From Alphaproteobacteria bacterium (lineage in GTDB: Bacteria; Pseudomonadota; Alphaproteobacteria; RF32; CAG-239), in NCBI GenBank assembly GCA_017958895.1, contig JAGDBT010000158.1:1-18583 (forward strand): DNA of 18,583 bases, in the 5' to 3' direction. Shown here piece by piece: positions 1 to 5,880 of this stretch (positions are counted from its first letter, which is position 1; each line of letters begins with the position of its first letter). The notes below the pieces were generated by a model. That model did no database searches, had not been told where the DNA came from, and saw only the letters and a list, made by a program, of their open reading frames with translations. Position numbers and translations under genes: made by a program.

Positions 1-524
1 CCGCAATAATTTTGATTATACAAATTCAGTTCTTTTATAAGTTGCCCGCGCAACTCCTGCATACCGTTTTTGCGTCCTTCTATCTCCACATATTTAAATC
101 CGGTATCTGCCGCCGCCCGATATGCCGCTTCATTTACCTGACTTAAATTTTTCCACCGCGACACACCCAAAACCGAAGCTACCGCCGCATAATTATGTTC
201 TTTAGCATATTCCATCGCTCTTTTCAAGCGCATATAAAAACAAATCGAACAACGTTTACCTCTTTCCGGTTCATTTTCCAAACCTTTCGTCAAAGCGCAC
301 CAACGTTCATTATCGTATTCGAGTTCAATAAACTCTATGCCGAAACAGCGGCAAACCCGCTCATTTTCATCGCGACGTTTGACATATTCTTCATACGGAC
401 GAATATTAGGATTATAGAAAACCACGGCAAAATCTTTGTCTTGTTCCGCCAGTGTTTTAATCACCGCACAAGAGCAAGGTCCGCAACAAGATAACAACAG
501 GATTTTTTCATTTTCTTTAATCAT
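1..524 (-). CDS. queH: Epoxyqueuosine reductase QueH, 3' end outside window
   Basis: QueH reduces epoxyqueuosine to queuosine, the last step in making this modified wobble base of tRNAs with GUN anticodons. It is a cytoplasmic metal and Fe-S enzyme unrelated to QueG. The visible 174 residues begin at an ATG complementary to 522-524 and run off the left edge without a stop. Seen directly: the N-terminal CCGPCSC cluster (residues 13-19), PYEEY near residue 43, and ERGKRCSICF with CxxC at 92-95. A tyrosine-cysteine pair lies at the window edge, matching the family's YCGC region. Family members are about 180-230 residues, so only a short tail is missing. It is transcribed divergently from the structured RNA region. 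A -35/-10 pair (TTGCAA, 16 bp, TATGGT) lies 7-34 bp upstream of the start. The family call is confident. The completeness of the gene cannot be judged. Confidence 0.93.
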   Translation of the reverse strand, partial: MIKENEKILLLSCCGPCSCAVIKTLAEQDKDFAVVFYNPNIRPYEEYVKRRDENERVCRCFGIEFIELEYDNERWCALTKGLENEPERGKRCSICFYMRLKRAMEYAKEHNYAAVASVLGVSRWKNLSQVNEAAYRAAADTGFKYVEIEGRKNGMQELRGQLIKELNLYNQNYC

Positions 525-530
525 ACAATA

Positions 531-558
531 ACCATATAAAAAATAGCATAAATTGCAA
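531..558 (-). promoter_or_regulatory. Putative sigma-70 promoter for queH
   Basis: On the minus strand, TTGCAA (553-558) is followed by a 16 bp spacer and TATGGT (531-536). This is immediately upstream of the queH ATG, so the leader would be very short and a start site close to the ATG is implied. The match is moderate: 4 of 6 at each box. Confidence 0.4.
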
Positions 559-572
559 GTTTAAATTTTTTC

Positions 573-601
573 TTGCATTTATCTTTAAAATTTTTAATAC
601 T
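573..601 (+). promoter_or_regulatory. Putative promoter for the structured RNA
   Basis: TTGCAT (573-578) is followed by 17 bp and AATACT (596-601), with a 16 bp spaced alternative TAATAC (595-600). Transcription would start near 602-609, just where the first paired segment of the RNA begins. The -35 context TTGCATTTA is the same as that of the putative promoter before the binding-protein gene at 3907. It is a weak to moderate match on its own. Its placement ahead of a folded, terminated segment supports it. Confidence 0.45.
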
Positions 602-756
602 GGAGTTATCGGTAAGAGATTACCGACGGAGTATCACAACTCCTTAAGAGAAAAAACTCCTCTACAACGGGGAGCTGACCTAATATATTGAATAAGTCGG
701 ACTGTTCTCTTACAGTTGTGAACTCCCCACCTTAAAGGAATTTAGGGTGGTTTTTT
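602..756 (+). ncRNA. Unidentified structured RNA of about 150 nt, or an attenuator leader
   Basis: There is no ORF here, but the segment is dense in complementary segments and ends in a strong intrinsic terminator. Local hairpins read by eye: TCGGTAA/TTACCGA with a GAGA loop (609-626, 7 bp); GGAGT/ACTCC (628-643); CTCCTC/GGGGAG with a TACAAC loop (657-674, one G-U); ACTGT/ACAGT with a UCUCUU loop (701-716). A competing rod-like fold is also possible: 602-607 with 721-726 (6 bp), GTAAGAGA 612-619 with TCTCTTAC 706-713 (8 bp), and CCGAC 623-627 with GTCGG 696-700 (5 bp). AAGAGA, exactly complementary to the UCUCUU loop, occurs twice (614-619 and 646-651). I do not recognise the family: it lacks the SRP, tmRNA and RNase P signature sequences and shows no clear 6S consensus. 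It may be a free small RNA, or a leader controlling the regulator gene at 789. Confidence 0.6.
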
Positions 757-759
757 GTT
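727..759 (+). terminator. Strong rho-independent terminator after the structured RNA
   Basis: CCACCTTAAA (727-736) pairs with TTTAGGGTGG (741-750) across a GGAA tetraloop: 10 bp with one G-U pair. Six T residues (751-756), one G and three more T residues follow. It ends 29 bp before the ATG of the regulator at 789. Any transcript of that gene starting upstream must therefore read through it. Confidence 0.9.
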
Positions 760-788
760 TGCAAATTCAACAAAAAGGGAGTTCAAAA

Positions 789-1016
789 ATGAGTTCGCAC
801 AATTTAATCAGTAAAGATATTTTATCGGAAATATCTCCGCAACTCCAACAACTTCGTCTGGAACAAGGACTCACACTTGAAGAACTGCAGTCCGCAACAC
901 ATATCAGTGCCAAATTACTCAAACGTATGGAGAACGGTAAATGTTTGCCTTTCAGTTATTTTCGCCGTCTGATGCAATTTTACGGCAAAAAAATACATAT
1001 AATTTTTGAGCAATAA
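789..1016 (+). CDS. Small Cro/C1 (XRE)-type helix-turn-helix protein
   Basis: This is a 75-residue protein consisting almost entirely of one helix-turn-helix domain. The core reads LRLEQGLTLEELQ, then ISAKLLKRMENGKC, then a third helix and a short basic/aromatic tail. It matches the Cro/C1-type fold, so DNA binding and a role as transcription regulator are likely, but the target is unknown. I chose the ATG at 789 because GGGAG at 777-781 lies 7 nt upstream. A longer reading from GTG 747 would begin inside the terminator stem and is rejected. No good promoter fits in the 29 bp between terminator and ATG, so expression probably depends on read-through from the RNA promoter or on a weak promoter inside the RNA. 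The gene ends 6 bp from the uvrA stop codon, tail to tail. There are no toxin-like or peptidase features, so it is not an obvious toxin-antitoxin partner. Confidence 0.82.
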   Translation: MSSHNLISKDILSEISPQLQQLRLEQGLTLEELQSATHISAKLLKRMENGKCLPFSYFRRLMQFYGKKIHIIFEQ

Positions 1017-1022
1017 CGGCAC

Positions 1023-3842
1023 TTATCCGAGCTTATCTTTTAAATATTTACCCGTCCAACTGCGTTTATTTTTCACCACTTCTTCCGGAGTGCCGGTAGC
1101 AATAATTTCGCCGCCGCCGTCCCCGCCTTCCGGTCCGACATCAATAATATAATCGGCAGTTTTTATCACATCCAGATTGTGCTCGATTACCACTACAGTA
1201 TTGCCTTGCTCAACCAAAGCTTCCAAAACGGCCAGCAAATTTTTTATATCTTCAAAATGCAGACCGGTTGTCGGTTCATCGAGAATATACAAGGTTTTGC
1301 CGGTGGCTTTTTTGCTTAATTCTTTGGAAAGTTTAATTCTTTGCGCTTCACCGCCTGACAAAGTCGGAGCCGGCTGTCCCAATTTTACATACCCCAGTCC
1401 GACACGGCGCAATAAATCCAACCGTCTTTTAATGCTCGGAATATTTTCAAAGAAAACATGAGCCTCATCAATCGTCATATCCAAAACTTCGGAAATTGAC
1501 TTATCTTTAAATTTCACTTCCAAAGTTTCCCTGTTATATCGCGTACCGTGACAAGCATCGCAAGGCACATAAACATCGGGCAGAAAATTCATTTCTATTT
1601 TCATCACGCCGTCACCTTTACAGGCTTCGCAGCGGCCGCCCGGAACATTAAACGAAAAATATCCGGAAGTATAACCGCGAGCTTTGGCTTCCGGCAACTC
1701 GGCAAACCAATCTCGGATATTGGTAAACACGCCCGTATAAGTCGCCGGATTGGAGCGCGGCGTTCTGCCGATCGGGGATTGGTCTATATCAATTACTTTA
1801 TCTATATTTTCCAGGCCTATAAGTTTGTCATACGGTCCCGGAGGCACCCTACTGCCGTTCAGTTCCCTATCAATAGCCTTGAACAGTGTTTCCAAAATCA
1901 ATGACGATTTGCCGCTGCCGGATATACCGGTAACACAAATCAGAGTTCCCAACGGCAATTTCAAATCAACATTTTTCAGATTATTGGTTCTGGCACCTTT
2001 TAATTCTAAAAATTTGCCGTTACCTTTGCGACGTTTTGTCGGCACTGCTATACTTTTTTTGCCCGTCAGATATTGCGCGGTCAGGCTTTTGGGATTTTTC
2101 AAAACTTCTTTTAAGGTGCCGGCCGCCATAACTTCACCGCCCAAAGCACCGGCTTTCGGCCCCATATCTATCAGATAATCCGCCGCCCGCATGGCATCTT
2201 CGTCATGTTCCACCACAATAACCGTATTGCCGATATCCCGCAAACGGCGCAGACTATCCAGCAATTTATCGTTATCTCTTTGGTGCAAGCCGATGGAAGG
2301 CTCATCCAAAACATACATAACTCCCGTAAGCCCCGTACCGATTTGTGATGCCAAGCGAATCCGTTGTGCCTCACCGCCGGAAAGTGTACCCGATTGCCGC
2401 GACAAAGTCAGATAGTCCAAACCCACATTGTTTAAAAATCTCAATCTTTCACAAATTTCTTTTAGTATTTTACGGGCAATTTCCTTTTTTTGCGGTGTCA
2501 GTTGTTCTTCTACTCTTTCAAACCAGCCAAGTGCCTGTTTTACAGACATATCCGAGGCTTCTATTATATCTTTACCTGCCACCTTAACCGCCAAAGCTTC
2601 CGGTTTCAGCCTTTTACCGTGACAACACTCACAAGGAGCGGAAGATTGATAACGGGAAAGTTCTTCGCGTACTGCCGCCGAATCGGTTTCCATAAAGCGA
2701 CGTTCCATATTCGGAATCACTCCCTCAAAAGGCTTATCCGTAACCCATTTGGAATATACCATCGGCACACAACGATTTCCCGAGCCGTATAAAATAACCT
2801 CTTGAGCATAAGCCGGCAGTTCCTTCCACGGTGTTTTATTCGATATATCCAGATATTCGCACAAAGAATTAATGGTTTGGCGATAAAAAACCGAATGGCT
2901 GCTCATTGTCCACGGTGCTATCGCGCCGTTTGCCAAACTCAAATTTTCATTTGGAACTATCAGTTCCGGATCCATATATAAACTGGCACCCAAACCGGAA
3001 CAATGCGGACATGCGCCTTGCGGATTATTAAACGAAAACAAACGCGGCTCTATTTCTTCAATTGTAAAACCCGACACCGGACAAGCAAATTTGGCGGAAA
3101 AAGTTTTGCGAGATTTGTCAGCCACATTTTCCACATATAACAAACCGTCGCTCAATTTTAAGGCCGTTTCCACCGATTGCGCCAAACGAGTATTTATTCC
3201 CTCTTTTACGGCAATACGATCAACCACCACCTCTATATTGTGTTTTTGATTTTTATTCAGCTCCGGCAATTCTTCAATATTATAAACTTCGCCGTCAATG
3301 TTTAAGCGTTGAAAACCTTTTTTCTGCAATTCCGCAAATTCACTCTTAAATTCACCTTTTTTACCGCGGGCAATCGGGGCCAATAACATAATTTTTGTAC
3401 CTTGCGGATAGGTCAAAATACCGTCAACCATTTGTGAAAGAGACTGCGCCTCAATCGGTAATCCGGTAGCCGGCGAATAAGGAGTGCCGGCACGCGCCCA
3501 CAATAAGCGCATATAATCATATATTTCGGTAATGGTGCCGACCGTGGAACGCGGATTATGCGATACGGTTTTTTGTTCTATGGAAATGGCCGGCGATAAC
3601 CCCTCAATCGAATCAACATCGGGTTTATTCATCAAATCAAGAAACTGTCTGGCATAAGCCGACAAACTTTCGACATAGCGACGTTGCCCCTCGGCATACA
3701 ACGTATCAAAAGCCAGCGAAGATTTTCCCGAGCCGGATAAACCGGTAATCACCGTAAGCTTGTTTTTGGGAATGTTCACGGTGATGTTTTTCAAATTATG
3801 TTGGCGTGCGCCTTTTATTTCTATATTTGTACTTTCTGCCAT
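1023..3842 (-). CDS. uvrA: Excinuclease ABC subunit A (UvrA)
   Basis: UvrA is the damage-recognition ATPase of nucleotide excision repair. It loads UvrB onto distorted DNA. At 939 residues it matches the usual length of about 940. Seen in order: Walker A GLSGSGKS (34-41); the UvrB-binding and insertion domains; a first zinc motif C254-P-V-S257 followed by C278/C281; ABC signature LSGGEAQRIRL and Walker B VLDEPSIGLHQ of the first ATPase; second Walker A GISGSGKS; a complete second zinc finger (CEAC...CDAC); then LSGGEAQRIKL and LDEPTTGLH. The start is the ATG complementary to 3840-3842 (MAES), with GGAAGAG just upstream. A 34-residue in-frame extension is not family-like and is dropped. Ser257 replaces the second Cys of zinc site 1. 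I recall this CPVSGFT form as common in alphaproteobacteria, so it is probably a lineage trait. No LexA-type GTTC-N7-GTTC box was seen upstream. Confidence 0.97.
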   Translation of the reverse strand: MAESTNIEIKGARQHNLKNITVNIPKNKLTVITGLSGSGKSSLAFDTLYAEGQRRYVESLSAYARQFLDLMNKPDVDSIEGLSPAISIEQKTVSHNPRSTVGTITEIYDYMRLLWARAGTPYSPATGLPIEAQSLSQMVDGILTYPQGTKIMLLAPIARGKKGEFKSEFAELQKKGFQRLNIDGEVYNIEELPELNKNQKHNIEVVVDRIAVKEGINTRLAQSVETALKLSDGLLYVENVADKSRKTFSAKFACPVSGFTIEEIEPRLFSFNNPQGACPHCSGLGASLYMDPELIVPNENLSLANGAIAPWTMSSHSVFYRQTINSLCEYLDISNKTPWKELPAYAQEVILYGSGNRCVPMVYSKWVTDKPFEGVIPNMERRFMETDSAAVREELSRYQSSAPCECCHGKRLKPEALAVKVAGKDIIEASDMSVKQALGWFERVEEQLTPQKKEIARKILKEICERLRFLNNVGLDYLTLSRQSGTLSGGEAQRIRLASQIGTGLTGVMYVLDEPSIGLHQRDNDKLLDSLRRLRDIGNTVIVVEHDEDAMRAADYLIDMGPKAGALGGEVMAAGTLKEVLKNPKSLTAQYLTGKKSIAVPTKRRKGNGKFLELKGARTNNLKNVDLKLPLGTLICVTGISGSGKSSLILETLFKAIDRELNGSRVPPGPYDKLIGLENIDKVIDIDQSPIGRTPRSNPATYTGVFTNIRDWFAELPEAKARGYTSGYFSFNVPGGRCEACKGDGVMKIEMNFLPDVYVPCDACHGTRYNRETLEVKFKDKSISEVLDMTIDEAHVFFENIPSIKRRLDLLRRVGLGYVKLGQPAPTLSGGEAQRIKLSKELSKKATGKTLYILDEPTTGLHFEDIKNLLAVLEALVEQGNTVVVIEHNLDVIKTADYIIDVGPEGGDGGGEIIATGTPEEVVKNKRSWTGKYLKDKLG

Positions 3843-3863
3843 TTTCTCTTCCGTATTGAGTTT

Positions 3864-3892
3864 TATATACAACATCAACAACCGTTTGGCAA
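3864..3892 (-). promoter_or_regulatory. uvrA: Putative sigma-70 promoter for uvrA
   Basis: On the minus strand, TTGCCA (3887-3892, 5 of 6 consensus) is followed by 17 bp and TATATA (3864-3869). It lies 22-50 bp upstream of the MAES start codon, which independently supports that start over the longer reading frame. Confidence 0.6.
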
Positions 3893-3906
3893 TACTTAAT
3901 AAAAGA

Positions 3907-3934
3907 TTGCATTTAGATTTTTTTTTGTTATATT
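3907..3934 (+). promoter_or_regulatory. Putative sigma-70 promoter for the binding-protein gene
   Basis: TTGCAT (3907-3912) is followed by 16 bp and TATATT (3929-3934, 5 of 6 consensus). It ends 31 bp before the ATG at 3966. The spacer is T-rich. Confidence 0.5.
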
Positions 3935-3965
3935 GAGCTATCATTGATTTTTGGAAAACTCAAAA

Positions 3966-5078
3966 ATGAGACTTCTTTGCTTTTGTTTATATCTGCTCTT
4001 ATCGTTATTTGTTGCCGCACAAGCCCGGGCTGATATCATTATTGCTTTGGTTGCACCGAAAGCCGGAGATTATCAGCAACAGGGAGAGCAACTTTTCAAA
4101 GGGGCGGAACGTGCCATTGAAGAAATAAATGCTTCCGGCGGGCTCTTAAAGCAAAAGGTCGTTTTGCTTCCGGTAGATGATCAATGCAACGACAGTTTTG
4201 CAGTTTCAACGGCTCAAATGCTTGCCTTGCGCAAACAAGAGAAAATAAATTTAGTTATAGGCCCTTATTGCGCAAACGCTTTTGAAACCGTAGCCGATGT
4301 TTACGCCAATGCCAAAATATTCCAGATTATCCCTACCACCGTCAATTATACACAAGCTTCCACCATCCGCAAAGGTCTGATAAAAATGCTGGGCTATACA
4401 AATCAACAGGCTAAAGACTTTTTCAACTATTATAATGTGACTTTTGCCGGCGACAAACTGGCGGTAATTTCCGACGGCGATAATATGGAAAGTGCCGAAG
4501 AAAACAAGGCTATCATTCAAGAATTCTCCCGCCACGGCAAAAAACTTATTACCACACAATATCATTATGATAAGGAAACCGATGATTATGACGCGTTGGC
4601 CGATAAAGTAATAGCCGATGACAATAAAATTGTTTTTCTGCTCGGCGAAAGCAAAGATATTCGCAAAACCGCGCGAGCTTTAAGGCAAAAGAATCCGAAT
4701 ATAATCTTGTTTACAAACCGCTATAATGCCACGGACAAATATTTTGAATATCTCGGAAAATTGGCCGACAATACTTATTTTATGGAATTGCAGGGACAAG
4801 ATGATGACCCGGATTTTGCCCAAACTTTAGTCAAACTTCGGCTCAGCGGTTTTGAAACCGAAGGCTTGGCTTTATATGGTTACTCGGCAGTCAAACTGTG
4901 GTACAGTCTGGTAAAAAAAGCCAAATCACTTAACTATGAAAAACTTTCTGCTCATATTAACGATAAAGCCATTCAAACCGAGTTCGGCAAAAAAATGTTC
5001 CATAACGGTGCGCCGACCAAAAACGAAAAATACGCCGTTTATAAATACGAAAACCAACAATATCAAAAAGTTTATTAA
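3966..5078 (+). CDS. Periplasmic binding protein, LivJ-like (Peripla_BP_6), orphan
   Basis: This is a secreted solute-binding protein of the type I periplasmic-binding fold that serves branched-chain amino acid or amide ABC importers. It has 370 residues from the ATG at 3966. A TTG five codons earlier is possible but would lengthen the signal peptide without need. The signal peptide is short and hydrophobic, with predicted cleavage after residue 22 (AQARA before D). The mature start DIIIALVAPKAGDY, the helix with GAERAIEEINASGG, and the Cys pair C74/C102 (DDQC...GPYC) match the LivJ pattern, where the equivalent cysteines form a disulfide. No permease or ATPase genes of the Liv type are adjacent, so this gene is an orphan. 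It has its own promoter, and a bidirectional terminator lies just after the stop. The ligand cannot be named from sequence. It might serve a distant transporter or act as a receptor subunit. Confidence 0.85.
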   Translation: MRLLCFCLYLLLSLFVAAQARADIIIALVAPKAGDYQQQGEQLFKGAERAIEEINASGGLLKQKVVLLPVDDQCNDSFAVSTAQMLALRKQEKINLVIGPYCANAFETVADVYANAKIFQIIPTTVNYTQASTIRKGLIKMLGYTNQQAKDFFNYYNVTFAGDKLAVISDGDNMESAEENKAIIQEFSRHGKKLITTQYHYDKETDDYDALADKVIADDNKIVFLLGESKDIRKTARALRQKNPNIILFTNRYNATDKYFEYLGKLADNTYFMELQGQDDDPDFAQTLVKLRLSGFETEGLALYGYSAVKLWYSLVKKAKSLNYEKLSAHINDKAIQTEFGKKMFHNGAPTKNEKYAVYKYENQQYQKVY

Positions 5079-5109
5079 AAAAACGGAGAATATTTCATCT
5101 CCGCTTTTT
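5077..5109. terminator. Bidirectional intrinsic terminator between convergent genes
   Basis: CGGAGA (5084-5089) pairs with TCTCCG (5098-5103) around an 8-nt loop. On the plus strand it is followed by C and TTTTT (5105-5109). On the minus strand it is followed by a U run encoded by the seven A residues at 5077-5083. It can end both the binding-protein transcript and that of the VirB2-like gene. Confidence 0.85.
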
Positions 5110-5133
5110 ATTATCAAAAACCTTAAACCGTTT

Positions 5134-5784
5134 TTATCTTGTAGATATTGTACGTCCCGTTCTGCCTCGGGTATTACCGTAATTTCGGGTTGCAGGTCTG
5201 TTAATATTACGATTGTTATTTATAACATCTCCCGCTCCGCCGTTATCTACCGAACTGCTCCGGCTTACCGAACGATCGGATGAAGAATCTGTGGCTCTGC
5301 CGTTAGCATTAACATAGCGATTGCTATCCGGTGTTTCACGTGAATTTGCTGTTCCCCCTCTTTCTTCGGCAACATAATTAACTTCTGTTTTATATTTATC
5401 GGCAAATTCAACCTTTCTGCCATTTTGTTTAATCGCCACTCCGTCTTGTGAAACATATCTGATAATAGCACCGGCCGCGCCGATCATTGCCAAACCGAAA
5501 GATAAACTTGCCAACCATTGCCATTTTACCTTGTTAAAAATAGCTAAAAAAGCAAAAGCAATAAGTCCGAAACCGCCGATTACATACAAAACCATCTGTG
5601 AATGATTGAAAGTGTCTATCAATTTTGCGGTTATCGTGGTAAAAACATTTGTATCGGCAACTGTTCTGACCCTTTCCGTTACATCCGTACCCGTATCTGC
5701 CGCCAAACAATTTTCAATTTGCAGCATTAAAAGCAAAAAAGACCATCCCAATTTGGATATTAACATATTCAATTTGCCCATCAT
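5134..5784 (-). CDS. VirB2/TrbC-like two-helix membrane protein with long polar tail
   Basis: The protein has 216 residues. Seen: an N-terminal signal peptide with likely cleavage after ENCLAA (about residue 29), a short polar stretch, and two transmembrane helices at about 63-83 and 88-108. The helices are separated by a short basic turn (NKVKW). A tail of about 100 residues follows, rich in Asn, Arg, Ser, Thr and Gly and probably disordered. The arrangement of signal peptide, paired glycine-rich helices and a tight basic loop is that of the TrbC/VirB2 pilin family of type IV secretion systems. Those pilins are usually only about 100-130 residues, so the tail is extra. No other type IV secretion gene is in the window. 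The start is the first of two ATGs, with AAGGAG 6 nt upstream. The promoter is near consensus and the ribosome binding site lies in a hairpin. The call rests on topology and residue pattern, so a plain membrane protein remains possible. Confidence 0.6.
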   Translation of the reverse strand: MMGKLNMLISKLGWSFLLLMLQIENCLAADTGTDVTERVRTVADTNVFTTITAKLIDTFNHSQMVLYVIGGFGLIAFAFLAIFNKVKWQWLASLSFGLAMIGAAGAIIRYVSQDGVAIKQNGRKVEFADKYKTEVNYVAEERGGTANSRETPDSNRYVNANGRATDSSSDRSVSRSSSVDNGGAGDVINNNRNINRPATRNYGNTRGRTGRTISTR

Positions 5785-5791
5785 TCTTAAC

Positions 5792-5807
5792 TCCTTGCAG
5801 ACAAGGA
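5792..5807 (-). promoter_or_regulatory. 5' UTR hairpin covering the ribosome binding site
   Basis: In the leader of the VirB2-like gene, UCCUUG and CAAGGA form a perfect 6 bp stem with a 4-nt UCUG loop. The 3' arm contains most of the AAGGAG Shine-Dalgarno sequence used for the ATG at 5784. The predicted transcript start (about 5812-5814) lies just before this stem, so nearly the whole leader is the hairpin. It could limit translation or respond to temperature or a trans-acting factor, which is inference. Confidence 0.6.
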
Positions 5808-5819
5808 CACTTTCGGCAT

Positions 5820-5849
5820 ATTATAACCTAAAAATCTTCAATTTGTCAA
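5820..5849 (-). promoter_or_regulatory. Near-consensus sigma-70 promoter for the VirB2-like gene
   Basis: The minus strand reads TTGACA (5844-5849), an 18 bp spacer and TATAAT (5820-5825). Both hexamers are perfect. It is the best promoter in the window. It makes the small membrane protein an independent and potentially highly transcribed unit downstream of tyrS. Confidence 0.88.
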
Positions 5850-5880
5850 TATGTTAGGTGAAACGGCTTATCGACCGCTC

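Noticed and set aside
602..756. Assignment of the RNA to 6S, SRP RNA or a known riboswitch
   Set aside because: No consensus sequence of these families could be matched by eye. The rod-like alternative fold is only loosely 6S-like.
747..788. GTG start at 747 extending the XRE protein by 14 residues
   Set aside because: The codon lies in the 3' arm of the intrinsic terminator and has no ribosome binding site. ATG 789 has GGGAG at proper spacing.
602..1016. Type III toxin-antitoxin layout (repeat RNA, terminator, small protein)
   Set aside because: The RNA lacks clear tandem repeats and the protein is a 75-residue helix-turn-helix domain, not a ToxN-like endoribonuclease.
1750..2178. 142-codon plus-strand frame inside uvrA
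   Set aside because: It is antisense to conserved UvrA coding sequence and has no independent support.
3843..3944. N-terminal extension of UvrA by 34 residues
   Set aside because: The extension is not family-like and lies over the putative promoter. MAES at 3842 gives the normal length.
3843..3965. SOS (LexA) box upstream of uvrA
   Set aside because: No GTTC-N7-GTTC type site or E. coli-type box was found between uvrA and the binding-protein gene.
5700..5784. Lipoprotein signal in the VirB2-like protein (Cys26)
   Set aside because: The residues before the Cys (QIEN) do not form a lipobox. Cleavage after LAA is more likely.
5850..5880. Intrinsic terminator after tyrS
   Set aside because: Only a 4 bp stem with a G-U pair and a three-T run is present, too weak to call.
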